Shown here: in pieces, positions 52,609 through 61,502 of the stretch | Numbering within the stretch: the first letter of the stretch is position 1 | Layout of the letters: every line of letters starts with the position of its first letter | DNA from: a bacterium HR17 | Lineage (GTDB): Bacteria; Armatimonadota; Fervidibacteria; Fervidibacterales; Fervidibacteraceae | Direction of reading: 5' to 3' | DNA: 64,000 nucleotides | NCBI GenBank assembly: GCA_002898575.1 | Contig: BEHT01000007.1 | Coordinates: forward strand, 23,273-87,272 | Position numbers and translations under genes: made by a program | The notes under the pieces: generated by a model | Told to the model about the DNA's origin: nothing | What the model saw: only the letters and a program-made list of their open reading frames with translations | Databases searched by the model: none

Positions 52609-54560
52609 TGACTGAGAAGTGATAATAGCGATTGCGCTAGCTGGTCATCTACGACCAAGCCGTTAAAGAGGCGTGCCCGATGGGCAGCCAGAAGGGCAGG
52701 GGCTTTGTGGGCACCGCTGGCGACAACGATGACGGGTTTGCCCTCTCGCACCATGCGTTGTAGCACTGTCAACGGCAGCGCCGCTACTTTCCCCTCAAAC
52801 CCACTGGGCACAATTTCGCCGTCAGCGTTGATGCACTGGAAAAGTGTGGCTCCGGCGACTCGCCGCTGGAGTTGGCGCACGGGCAAACCAATTTCTTCAG
52901 CGTAAAGGGTTAGTGTTTCGCCTGGCGCCAGAACCCCAAAGCCAATGAAAATGGCGTCAAAGGTGGGTGACTGCTCCGCGTCTTGATAAGCGAAGCAGTG
53001 AACGATGCTATTTGCTGAAGGTAAACACCGCATTGCCAGCGATGCCACGAGCGTGTGAGCGGAGATGCCGACAACTTTAGGTAAAGGATTGCTGTCCAAC
53101 GCCCAAATGTTCAAGTTTTGCAGTTTCGGTAACCGTGAAAGGGTTGCAGGTAACTTCAACGCGTTGACCATCGCGTTGATAGTCCGACCGCCGCCCAACC
53201 CGACGGTGAAACTCTGACGGTTGCGGGCAAGGTCAAAGAACAGTTCTGCCGCCGCTTCGCCCACAAGAGTCAATCCTGATTGCCCTTCTGTCACTGCGAC
53301 GACCCGAACTTCCTGTAGGCGCAAAGTTTGCAACAATGCCATCTCTAATGCCATCGCTTCGGATGGTGGACGGACAATCACTTTGACGATAGCCGGTTGC
53401 TCCCCTTTGCGCTGCTGCAGGTTATCCACGATCCGCCGCACCGTTTTGGGGCTGAGTCGCAGTTGAGCGGCGATGACTTTGACGCTTTGGCGGGGTGTTT
53501 TCCGATACCGCAAATGCGCCACGAAAAACCGTTGGCTGACTTCCCACCATTCAGGACGGGACGGTAAATCAGCCGCCCGAAAACGCGGGTTGACAAGATG
53601 TAGCAAAGCGATAGCGCATCGGTCATCTGTGACCAGTCGGTTGATGATGCCTGCCCGCACAGCCGCCAAGATCGCTGGGGCTTTGCTCGCGCCACCCGCC
53701 AATGCCACGACATTCCTCCCCGTTTCCACCATGCGACGCAACACAGGGAGGGGAACGCTTTCTGTCAGCGATAGATGTCCCAACCATCGTCCATCACTTC
53801 GCAATAAGTGCCCTACCACCTCAGCGATCGCTCCCTCAGGGATAGATGCTGACAGTTCATCAGAAGCATTGAGCCTTTGCCATCTGTCGCTCTGCCTTAC
53901 CGTTTCAACCTCCACAAACGCCCAATGTAACTGTTCTGGCTGCAATTGCGTTGGGGCGATGTAACCTTGCAATTGCCCTTCATCGCGCAGCGCCCAATAG
54001 TCAGCGATTAGTTGCAGCAAATTTTCAGCACCCCATCCGTTGACCGCTGCTGTTGGACAATGGGCGAGGGCAAAAAATTGTAAATGGGCAATGAAGGATG
54101 ACGGCAGCCTCATTGACTTGACAAAGGCGTGAATAGCCCGTCCGTAACCCAACCCAATCCCTTGCCCACCGACAAACCGCTTCGTAAAAGTGTGGGCGGT
54201 AACGATGCCCAAGTAAAGTGGGAGCGCTGTGTTGTCCAAATGCTCAAGGGACGGGATAACGATGACCTCTTGCAAACTTGGCAGCGCCCCTTGCACTGCG
54301 TCTCCCAAGGCGCTGTCGGTTGGTGGGAAGACTTCCACTTGCAATAACTCTTCAGTGCGTGGGTCGTTCAATGCTCGTTCTACCAGCCGTCGTAATTGAT
54401 GGCGGGTTAAGTCACGGTAAGAGAGCAAAGTTTGCAGCCGTTGGATGACTTCACGGCGAGGGCGGGGCGATGGTTCTGATTCGTAGCGGAAAGCGAGGAC
54501 GCGGTAGAGGTCACGCTCCGCCAGCGATGATGTCCATTGACGCCTCGCGACCTGTCGCAC
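52605..54560 (-). CDS. Double-length SorC/DeoR-type sugar-responsive regulator
   Basis: 651 residues made of two SorC-type units in tandem. The second unit has a clear helix-turn-helix (QSVKVIAAQLRLSPKTVRRIVDNL, near residues 355-378) and the sugar-phosphate domain (FTVGLGGGRTINAMVNALKLP, ..GKPVIVVASGAHKAPALLAAHRARLFNGLVVDD). The first unit shows the same elements more weakly: REVIQRLQTLLSYRDLTRHQLRRLV, VGGQGIGLGYGRAIHAFVKSMRLP and NVVALAGGASKAPAILAAVRAGIINRLVTDD. Start GTG 54560 follows GGGAGGGAC. Divergent from the prepilin/mannoside set, which it probably controls. Confidence 0.8.
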   Translation of the reverse strand: MRQVARRQWTSSLAERDLYRVLAFRYESEPSPRPRREVIQRLQTLLSYRDLTRHQLRRLVERALNDPRTEELLQVEVFPPTDSALGDAVQGALPSLQEVIVIPSLEHLDNTALPLYLGIVTAHTFTKRFVGGQGIGLGYGRAIHAFVKSMRLPSSFIAHLQFFALAHCPTAAVNGWGAENLLQLIADYWALRDEGQLQGYIAPTQLQPEQLHWAFVEVETVRQSDRWQRLNASDELSASIPEGAIAEVVGHLLRSDGRWLGHLSLTESVPLPVLRRMVETGRNVVALAGGASKAPAILAAVRAGIINRLVTDDRCAIALLHLVNPRFRAADLPSRPEWWEVSQRFFVAHLRYRKTPRQSVKVIAAQLRLSPKTVRRIVDNLQQRKGEQPAIVKVIVRPPSEAMALEMALLQTLRLQEVRVVAVTEGQSGLTLVGEAAAELFFDLARNRQSFTVGLGGGRTINAMVNALKLPATLSRLPKLQNLNIWALDSNPLPKVVGISAHTLVASLAMRCLPSANSIVHCFAYQDAEQSPTFDAIFIGFGVLAPGETLTLYAEEIGLPVRQLQRRVAGATLFQCINADGEIVPSGFEGKVAALPLTVLQRMVREGKPVIVVASGAHKAPALLAAHRARLFNGLVVDDQLAQSLLSLLSQ

Positions 54561-54743
54561 CGTTATCGTCCCTCCCTGCCATGAATTTTACGAGTCGACG
54601 CACATTTTGTCTCGCCACTCGCAAGGGTGACGGCAAATTGACCCATATACTGCCCCAATTGCCCCGACATTGCTGTTTCAGCATTATCGCATCCCTTTCA
54701 GGTCGGCTTGAGCCGTTAACTCTTTCCGCATCCTTCGTTTACC

Positions 54744-54768
54744 GCTAAAAACTTTAGCAGGTTTTTTT
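54744..54768 (+). terminator. Terminator-like hairpin in the leader of the prepilin gene
   Basis: Stem GCTAAA/TTTAGC with a 3-base loop, then AGG and a run of seven T. It points along the plus strand, 38 bases before the prepilin start, in a gap between divergent genes. That is the position of an attenuator rather than an end-of-gene terminator. The rest of 54561-54805 has AT-rich promoter-like sequence but no site I can name. Confidence 0.5.
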
Positions 54769-54805
54769 CCGTCCACAATTATCGCATGAAGGGAGGCAAA
54801 GGACG

Positions 54806-55630
54806 ATGAAGCGATGGTGCTTTGTCGGTGCTTTTACCCTGATTGAGCTGCTGGTCGTGATTGCTATCATTGCCATTTTGGCAGCGATTCTGTTCCCTGT
54901 GTTCAGCCAAGCCCGTGAGAAAGCCCGCCAAGCCCAATGTCTCAGCCACTACCGACAACTGGGGACAGGAATCAGCATGTATGCCCAAGATTACGACGAG
55001 CGGATGCCCAAACAGCGTTGTTGGGGTTGCGGGTCAGGTCCTGGCGCTAATGACCCCACTTTTTCGCCTCACGCGCAGGTTGAACCTTACACTCGCAACA
55101 TCCAAGTTTACGATTGCCCCTCGGCGAATATCAGTGATGTCATTGATGACCCTGCTAACAATGTCGGACGCATCCGCGACCCATTAACGCGGGCATTAGG
55201 AGGTCTTGGTCGTCCTGTCCCGCGTTCGTGGGTGGGGGCGTGGATTGATGGCGGGTTCAATTACGCCATCGTCAACTTCTGGGATTTCACCGCGTTGCAA
55301 CAAGGGCGGGGCGCAAATGTCTCGCCAGGCATCTCCTTAGCTGAAATGCCGACGCCCGCTGAGACGATGATTTATGCCGATGCCGTGATGTTCAATGCGT
55401 GTGCGCCGCAGGTAATTTTCGCCAATGACTGTGCTGCTGGTTGCGTGCAAGGGCAACGCACCGAACGCAACACCCGTCACTTAGGTGGGAGCATCTTGAC
55501 TTTTTGTGACGGTCATGCCAAATGGCTGCATTACCGCCGCATCGCTCAAGAGTGCGGTAAGATGTGGTTTCCCCGTCGCGATATGGACAGCCGCACTTTC
55601 TTGTCCGTTAACGGCGGACAATTGCCGTGA
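54806..55630 (+). CDS. DUF1559-type prepilin with H-x9-DG C-terminus
   Basis: 274 residues. The N-terminus is a type III signal, [35 protein letters not shown], with the FTLIE cleavage/methylation motif. The pilin-like body ends with [16 protein letters not shown], where His and Asp-Gly are nine residues apart: the H-x9-DG signature. Such proteins are numerous in Planctomycetes and Armatimonadota and are thought to be surface-exposed pseudopilins, often next to sugar genes. AAGGGAGGCAAAGG precedes the start. Likely assembled by PilC-like proteins such as those at 10391-12645. Confidence 0.92.
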   Translation: MKRWCFVGAFTLIELLVVIAIIAILAAILFPVFSQAREKARQAQCLSHYRQLGTGISMYAQDYDERMPKQRCWGCGSGPGANDPTFSPHAQVEPYTRNIQVYDCPSANISDVIDDPANNVGRIRDPLTRALGGLGRPVPRSWVGAWIDGGFNYAIVNFWDFTALQQGRGANVSPGISLAEMPTPAETMIYADAVMFNACAPQVIFANDCAAGCVQGQRTERNTRHLGGSILTFCDGHAKWLHYRRIAQECGKMWFPRRDMDSRTFLSVNGGQLP

Positions 55631-55648
55631 CGCTTGAAGGGGGACAAG

Positions 55649-55864
55649 ATGATGAGACAACTGCCAAATTGGATGGCGGCACTTATCATTGTCGCTGCTC
55701 TACTTATTATCGTCGGGATTTTCGTCTGGCAGTCTCGCCGTCAAGCGTCAACTCCTCAAGTCCCCGCTGAAGTGTTGGAAAAGTTTCAGCAAGGCGGACG
55801 CCCCCGCATCCCAGGCGTGGGACCTGCGGCTGTCCCTCGTGCCGCGCCCTCAAAAGGGCAGTGA
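55649..55864 (+). CDS. Small membrane protein partnered with the prepilin
   Basis: 71 residues. One membrane helix (MAALIIVAALLIIVGIFVW) and a Pro/Gly-rich tail VPAEVLEKFQQGGRPRIPGVGP. It begins 18 bases after the prepilin gene with AAGGGGGAC. The shape repeats in the ORF at 27686. Probably helps anchor or assemble the prepilin; that is inference from the pairing. Confidence 0.72.
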   Translation: MMRQLPNWMAALIIVAALLIIVGIFVWQSRRQASTPQVPAEVLEKFQQGGRPRIPGVGPAAVPRAAPSKGQ

Positions 55865-55917
55865 TGGAATTACCGTTGAGAAAAATGGCATGAAACTGGC
55901 TAAGCCCAACAATCTAT

Positions 55918-55936
55918 AGCACGCTAACAGCGTGCT
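55918..55936 (+). terminator. Hairpin between prepilin pair and GH38 gene
   Basis: 7-bp stem AGCACGC/GCGTGCT with a 5-base loop, 50 bases past the small protein gene. Only a short GTTC follows, so termination would be weak; it may separate the prepilin transcript from the mannoside genes. Confidence 0.4.
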
Positions 55937-55968
55937 GTTCAAATTGAGACAAAGGAGGGTAATGTTCG

Positions 55969-58629
55969 GTGAGCGAGTTAGCGACAATTTACCTTGTCCA
56001 TCACAGCCACACCGATGTCGGTTACACGCATGACCAACCGATGGTCTGGGAGTTATATCGTCGCTTTCTGGACGCTGCAATAGATGCCTGCGAACGCGAT
56101 TTAGAAACGGATGCTGATTGGGCAATGCGTTGGACAGTGGAGACAACCGCACCACTGTTGTGTTGGTTGCGTTCCTCAAGTGACCGACAAGTGGAACGCT
56201 TTTTGAGATTAGCAAAGGCAGGGCGTATAGAAGTGACGGCGATGTTCGCTAACCTGACACCTCTTTGCGATACGGATGAGTTGGTGGAAAGTTTGCAACC
56301 GCTTCGGACGCTGCGCACGGACTTCGGCTTGGACATCCGTTCGGCGATGAACTGCGATGTCAACGGACACAACTGGACGCTGGTAGATGTCCTACTGGAT
56401 GCAGGCATTGACAGTTTTAGCATGGCTATTAACGAGCACTTTGGGGGTGCGCCGTTGCAACGCCCGATTCTCTTTTGGTGGCAAGGTCCAAGCGGACGCA
56501 AACTGATGGCGTTCAATGGTTTCCTCTATGGCATGGCGAATTGGTTGTTGGGCATTGGCAGTAACCTTGAAGCATTCCATGATGAGTGGCTGCCTAAATT
56601 GCGTGCGCATCTGAAGCAAGTCGGTTGGACACTGCCTGTTTTGATGCTACAAGTCGTCCATCCTTTCGTTGACAACGGCTCGGTGTGGCTGGCGTTGCGA
56701 GATTTTGTGCGGCGATGGAACGAGCAATTTGGTGCACCAAGATTGCACATCGCAACGCCACGAGAATGGTGGGACGCAGTCCGCCCTTACGCAGAGCAGT
56801 TTCCAACCTATTGCGGCGATTGGACGGATTTTTGGAACTTTGGCTGCATCAGCAGTGCTCGCGAAACAGCCATCAACCGTCAAAGTCGTGTGCGGTTGCT
56901 CGTTGCTGATCAACTGTTCGCTTTGCTTTCGGGCTTGAAGCGAAACATCCACACAAACCAAACTCCATCACCTCCGTTCTTGCAGCGATTGCCGTCGCTG
57001 CGAGCCGAAGCGTGGCAAGCGTTGCTGCTTTGGGATGAGCATACATGGGGCGCCGATATTTCAGTCCGTCTTTCTGAAGGCGACGACACAGTGACGCAAT
57101 GGCATCACAAAGCCCATTACGCTTATCACGCCCGCAGTCTCAGCCTTATGCTACAACGAGACGGGATCGCAGAATTGACAAAACACATCCAGCGCAGCAG
57201 CGATGATGCTTTGGTGGTATTTAACCCCTTGCCTTGGGAACGAACGGTTGCTTTAGCCATTCCGCCGCAAGTGATGCACTTGCGCGGCACACCTGATGAC
57301 CCTTCTTCATCGCGGCACAGCCAAGACCGCGATTTCGTTGGATCGCGTCAGTGGTGGCTAAAAGCGACCCAAATGCCCACTCTCGGTTACCGCGTCATCG
57401 CCCACTCGGAACTGATTGAACAACCCGAAGAGCAACTGCCCCGTTCAGACGCCGAAACGGTGGAAAACGAATGGCATCGGCTGACTTTTGACCGCACGCA
57501 AGGTGGCATCGTTTCATGGTGGGACAAAAGGTTGGAGCGTGAACTTGTAGATGCTACAGCAGGCTGGGCATTTGCCAGCATCGTCTACGAACGGGTCGCA
57601 GAATTGAACCATCAATGGGCGCGATCGTTGCTTTGGGCGGCGTCCCTTGAAGCCCGCAGCGGATTGTTAAGCCCGCGCGGTTGGCACCCTGACTGGAAAG
57701 CGGAACGATGGAGTTCTAAACGCTGCCTGTCCCACCAAGTCACTCAAACACCTATCGGCATTGAAGTAATACAAGTTCTGGAAGTGGATGTGTTAGCGTC
57801 GCCTGTGACACTGAGAATGCGTTTACCGTTCCATGCACCCCACCTTGAAATTGAAGCCGAATGGTTGATGGGGTTGACGACGCATCCCGAAGCGACCTAT
57901 CTCGTTTTCCCATTCGCTATCCCCAATGCCGTCGCCCATCTGGACATCGGTGGCTGCGCAATGCGCCCCGAAGTTGACCAATTGCCCGGTTGCTGCCGAG
58001 ATTACTTTACGGTGCAACGATGGGTTGATCTTAGCAATGAAGCATTTGGCGTAACTGTTGCCTGTCCTATCAACCCGATGGTGCAACTGGACGATTTTCA
58101 TTTTGCTCATAACCAACAGCGTTTCGTTTTGGAACGAGCAATGTTACTGGGTTGGATGACCAATAACTATTGGGAGACAAACTTCCGCGCTCATCAAGCA
58201 GGGTTGGTGCGTGCTTGCTATTGGCTGCTGCCACACCTTGGCGGGTTTGATGAAGCAATGGCACATCGGTTCGGAGCGGAAGCAAGCGTTCCTGTTGTCT
58301 TGCAATCTGCTGCTGAACTGCCCGACCCAAACGCAACGATGCCCCGCAGTGGCAGTCTCCTGCAGTTACCTCAACCGCCTGTCTTGGCCTTGCATGTCGC
58401 CCCTGCATGGGCATATGGCAGCGGTGACGGAATGCTCGTTCGGTTGCTGAATGCCAGCGATGAACAGCAAACGGCACAAATTGGTTCGGGGTTATTGCGC
58501 ATCCGCACAGCCGCATTGTGCGATGTCTTCGGAACACCAATTCAACCGTTGACTGTTGTGGATGAGTGCGTTACGGTTGAGTTGCCACCGCGCCGAATGG
58601 TGACGGTGCGGTTGCAGATGGAACGCTGA
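55969..58629 (+). CDS. GH38-family alpha-mannosidase-like enzyme
   Basis: 886 residues. Metal ligands in VHHSHTDVGYT near residues 10-20; nucleophile Asp in MNCDVNGHNW near residue 129; a long C-terminal beta-sandwich region follows (VENEWHRLTFDRTQGGIVSWWDK and beyond). It has no signal peptide, so the substrate is taken up first. Start GTG 55969 follows AAAGGAGGGTAATG. It leads a set with a sugar kinase, mannose-6-phosphate isomerase and another GH38-like enzyme, which supports release and use of mannose. Confidence 0.8.
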   Translation: MSELATIYLVHHSHTDVGYTHDQPMVWELYRRFLDAAIDACERDLETDADWAMRWTVETTAPLLCWLRSSSDRQVERFLRLAKAGRIEVTAMFANLTPLCDTDELVESLQPLRTLRTDFGLDIRSAMNCDVNGHNWTLVDVLLDAGIDSFSMAINEHFGGAPLQRPILFWWQGPSGRKLMAFNGFLYGMANWLLGIGSNLEAFHDEWLPKLRAHLKQVGWTLPVLMLQVVHPFVDNGSVWLALRDFVRRWNEQFGAPRLHIATPREWWDAVRPYAEQFPTYCGDWTDFWNFGCISSARETAINRQSRVRLLVADQLFALLSGLKRNIHTNQTPSPPFLQRLPSLRAEAWQALLLWDEHTWGADISVRLSEGDDTVTQWHHKAHYAYHARSLSLMLQRDGIAELTKHIQRSSDDALVVFNPLPWERTVALAIPPQVMHLRGTPDDPSSSRHSQDRDFVGSRQWWLKATQMPTLGYRVIAHSELIEQPEEQLPRSDAETVENEWHRLTFDRTQGGIVSWWDKRLERELVDATAGWAFASIVYERVAELNHQWARSLLWAASLEARSGLLSPRGWHPDWKAERWSSKRCLSHQVTQTPIGIEVIQVLEVDVLASPVTLRMRLPFHAPHLEIEAEWLMGLTTHPEATYLVFPFAIPNAVAHLDIGGCAMRPEVDQLPGCCRDYFTVQRWVDLSNEAFGVTVACPINPMVQLDDFHFAHNQQRFVLERAMLLGWMTNNYWETNFRAHQAGLVRACYWLLPHLGGFDEAMAHRFGAEASVPVVLQSAAELPDPNATMPRSGSLLQLPQPPVLALHVAPAWAYGSGDGMLVRLLNASDEQQTAQIGSGLLRIRTAALCDVFGTPIQPLTVVDECVTVELPPRRMVTVRLQMER

Positions 58630-58665
58630 AAAAAAACAATCGTGCTAAAGGGAGGGAAGTGCCCT

Positions 58666-59664
58666 GTGCGTATTGTCCTCGGTGTTGATGGTGGTGGGAC
58701 AAACACACGCGTCGCCCTCGTCGCTGAAACAGGTGAAGTGTTGGGCATTGGGTTGGCTGGTTCGTCCAACTACGACGATGTAGGAGTGAAAGTGGCACAA
58801 CGCAATATTGGATTAGCGGTGCGACAAGCGTGGCAACATGCTCGCCAAAAGCGTCGTCCCGCTGACGCTGCATTTTTGGGCATGGCGGGCGTCGTCTCTG
58901 ATCAAGACCGCCAAACAATTCGCACCATCGCTGAACATTTGCAGTTGGCACCGCTAGAGCGTATTGGCGTTGACCACGACATTCGCATCGCTTTAGCAGG
59001 TGGCTTAGCGGGGCAGGAAGGTATCGCCCTCATTGTGGGAACAGGTTCATCGTGTTACGGGCGCACCGCTGATGGACGATCGTGGCGAGCAGGTGGTTGG
59101 GGGCATTTGTTGGACGATTACGGCAGCGGTTATTATTTGGGATTGCAAGCAATGGTAGCAGCCGTCCGCGCTGCTGACGGGCGAGGGCAAGCAACGGCGC
59201 TCCTGCCACTCGTTATGCGGGAGTTGAAGTTGAACGACATTAACGAACTGATGCGTCGCCTTTACTACGAAAACATGTCCCGTTCGGAAATCGCCTCGCT
59301 CGGTCCGAAAGTGTTAGAGGTCATCGCAGAAGGTGACGAGGTTGCAGAAGCCATTTTGAAAAAAGGCATTGACGAATTGGTGCTAATGGTGGAGACGGTC
59401 GCCAAGCAGTTGGGATTTTTATCTCACCCGTTCCGCCTGACTTGGGCAGGAGGTATCGCACAATCGCCCATCTTTCAACGCTACTTTCGTCCCGCAGTTC
59501 AACAACGCCTACCGAACTGTGAACTTATTGAACCGCAATTGCCACCCGTTTTAGGTGCAGCGCTGTTGGCGTTAGAAATGCTGAATGTGCCCATCACACC
59601 CGATCTCATTGCTACGATGAAGCGGACAAGTAGATTGCCGTCCGTTCAACCAAACGCCGAATGA
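58666..59664 (+). CDS. BadF/BcrA-type sugar kinase (N-acetylglucosamine kinase-like)
   Basis: 332 residues of the ASKHA fold. IVLGVDGGGTNTRVALVAETG is the first phosphate motif, GIALIVGTGSSCYG the second, and RAGGWGHLLDDYGSGYYLGLQA the family signature; LTWAGGIAQSPIF is the adenosine motif. Members phosphorylate GlcNAc and related sugars. Between a mannosidase and PMI it may phosphorylate mannose, an inference from position. Start GTG 58666 follows AAAGGGAGGG. Confidence 0.87.
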   Translation: MRIVLGVDGGGTNTRVALVAETGEVLGIGLAGSSNYDDVGVKVAQRNIGLAVRQAWQHARQKRRPADAAFLGMAGVVSDQDRQTIRTIAEHLQLAPLERIGVDHDIRIALAGGLAGQEGIALIVGTGSSCYGRTADGRSWRAGGWGHLLDDYGSGYYLGLQAMVAAVRAADGRGQATALLPLVMRELKLNDINELMRRLYYENMSRSEIASLGPKVLEVIAEGDEVAEAILKKGIDELVLMVETVAKQLGFLSHPFRLTWAGGIAQSPIFQRYFRPAVQQRLPNCELIEPQLPPVLGAALLALEMLNVPITPDLIATMKRTSRLPSVQPNAE

Positions 59665-59699
59665 AAACAACCTAACGATTACTTGCTCGGTGATGTGAA

Positions 59700-61496
59700 G
59701 TGCAATGCGAGAAGTGGCGCAAAAGTTACGAACCGCTATTACCGCTGTATAAACCGCCGGCATCGTTGGGTAAATACGACCCATATCCCGCTTTTCCTGT
59801 CGGGGCAAGTTGCTTTCAAGTTGGCTACGATGCATTAGCCCGTGCCCTTGCTCAGCAGCGGTTCGTGCTATTGGATGGCGAAGTTGGCGTCTTCTGGAAC
59901 ATTTTGAGAGAGCAGTTGCAAGTTGCCTTCCAACGCTTGGGAATTTCTGTCCGTTGGCACAATGTGGCGGAGGCGTTGAAACCAGCAGCGGAAATAGAGC
60001 GACTACTTGCTCCCTTCATCGGCAACGATGACCCTGTGTTCGGGCGACTCTATGATGGGAGGTTGGCGGACTTTTTTGATGTGGCGAAATTGGCTACCTT
60101 CCGCCCCGACCCGTCATCGATGCTGACCATCGTTTACGGTTGTGGAGCAGCGTTAGTGCCTTACGACGGATATCTCGTTTTCGTGGAAGTGCCCAAAAAC
60201 GAAGTGCAAGCACGCGCCCGGGCAGGGCAAGTTGCTAACTTGGGCGCTACCGCACCCACATCGTTTCGGGCACTGTATAAGCGGCTTTATTTTGTGGATT
60301 GGGTGGTGTTGCGAAAGCACAAAAAAGTTTTGCTAAACCGCATTGCTCTGTTCGTTGACGCTCAGCGCCCCGAGACCCCTGTTTTCGTGGACGGGCAAAT
60401 ATGGCGACAAGCATTGAAAGCGATGAGCCAATGTGTGTTTCGCACTCGCCCTTGGTTTCTGCCAGGACCTTGGGGTGGACAATGGCTCAAACGCCATCTT
60501 CCTTTTGACACCACCAATGTGTCCAACTACGCATGGTCGTATGAACTCATCGCTCCAGAAAATGGTGTGCTGCTGGAGAGTGACGGCATTTTGCTGGAAT
60601 GTGCTTTTGACTGGCTCATGTTTTGCGCTGCTGACAATCTTTTGGGTGAAGGCACAGAAGTGTTCGGCGATTTCTTTCCTATCCGCTTTGACTACTTGGA
60701 CACTTATGACGGCGGTCCCTTGTCTATTCAGTGTCATCCCCGCCTGCCTTACATCCGACAGCAATTTGGCGAACGATGGACGCAGGACGAAGCCTACTAC
60801 ATCGTGGACAGTCAACCTGATGCGTGCGTTTATTTGGGGCTGCAGGCATCGGTGGACTTGATTGAATTTAAGCGAGCACTGGAGCGGAGCGAACGAGAAA
60901 ATGTGCCTGTCGCTGTTGAGCAGTTTGTGCAGAAATTGCCTGCCAAGCGCCACGACTTTTTCCTCATCCCCAGCGGCACTGTTCATGCAGCGGGCAAAGG
61001 GAATTTGGTGCTGGAAATTAGTGCCACGCCTTACCTTTACACCTTCAAACTTTACGATTGGTTGCGTCCCGATTTGGACGGTGGTTTCCGACCGCTTCAT
61101 CTTGACCATGCATTCGCCAACATCATCGCTACACGCAAAGGTGAACGAGTGCGAGAGGAACTTGTTTGTCGCCCGCAAAAGGTGTGCCAGGGTGATGGAT
61201 GGCAATTAGAGCATTTGCCGACACACCCTGAGCACTTTTACGATGTCTTTCGGCTCACCTTCATCGGCGATGTCATGTTGCCCACAGCGCCATCTTGTTT
61301 GGTGGGTAACTTGGTGGAAGGGCAATCAGTTGTGTTGGAAACAGAGAGAGGTTTTCGCTTTCGGGTGAACTACGCTGAAACTTTCGTCATTCCTGCTGCT
61401 GCTCAACCGTGTCGGGTGCACAATGAAAGCGACCGACCAGCCAAAATTGTTTGGGCACAACTCAAACCCATGCAACATCTTGCAGCGTGGAGGTGA
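59700..61496 (+). CDS. manA: Mannose-6-phosphate isomerase, class I
   Basis: 598 residues, longer than usual. The last 270 residues form the PMI cupin part: SIQCHPR and LIPSGTVHAAGKGNLVLEISATPYLYTFKLYDW supply the zinc ligands and substrate site. The N-terminal 300 residues are an extra domain with GEVGVFWNILREQL, resembling the phosphotransfer-like part of long PMI proteins. It turns mannose-6-phosphate into fructose-6-phosphate. Start GTG 59700 lacks a strong ribosome site and may be coupled to the kinase gene before it. Confidence 0.82.
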   Translation: MQCEKWRKSYEPLLPLYKPPASLGKYDPYPAFPVGASCFQVGYDALARALAQQRFVLLDGEVGVFWNILREQLQVAFQRLGISVRWHNVAEALKPAAEIERLLAPFIGNDDPVFGRLYDGRLADFFDVAKLATFRPDPSSMLTIVYGCGAALVPYDGYLVFVEVPKNEVQARARAGQVANLGATAPTSFRALYKRLYFVDWVVLRKHKKVLLNRIALFVDAQRPETPVFVDGQIWRQALKAMSQCVFRTRPWFLPGPWGGQWLKRHLPFDTTNVSNYAWSYELIAPENGVLLESDGILLECAFDWLMFCAADNLLGEGTEVFGDFFPIRFDYLDTYDGGPLSIQCHPRLPYIRQQFGERWTQDEAYYIVDSQPDACVYLGLQASVDLIEFKRALERSERENVPVAVEQFVQKLPAKRHDFFLIPSGTVHAAGKGNLVLEISATPYLYTFKLYDWLRPDLDGGFRPLHLDHAFANIIATRKGERVREELVCRPQKVCQGDGWQLEHLPTHPEHFYDVFRLTFIGDVMLPTAPSCLVGNLVEGQSVVLETERGFRFRVNYAETFVIPAAAQPCRVHNESDRPAKIVWAQLKPMQHLAAWR

Positions 61497-61502
61497 CAAA
61501 CG

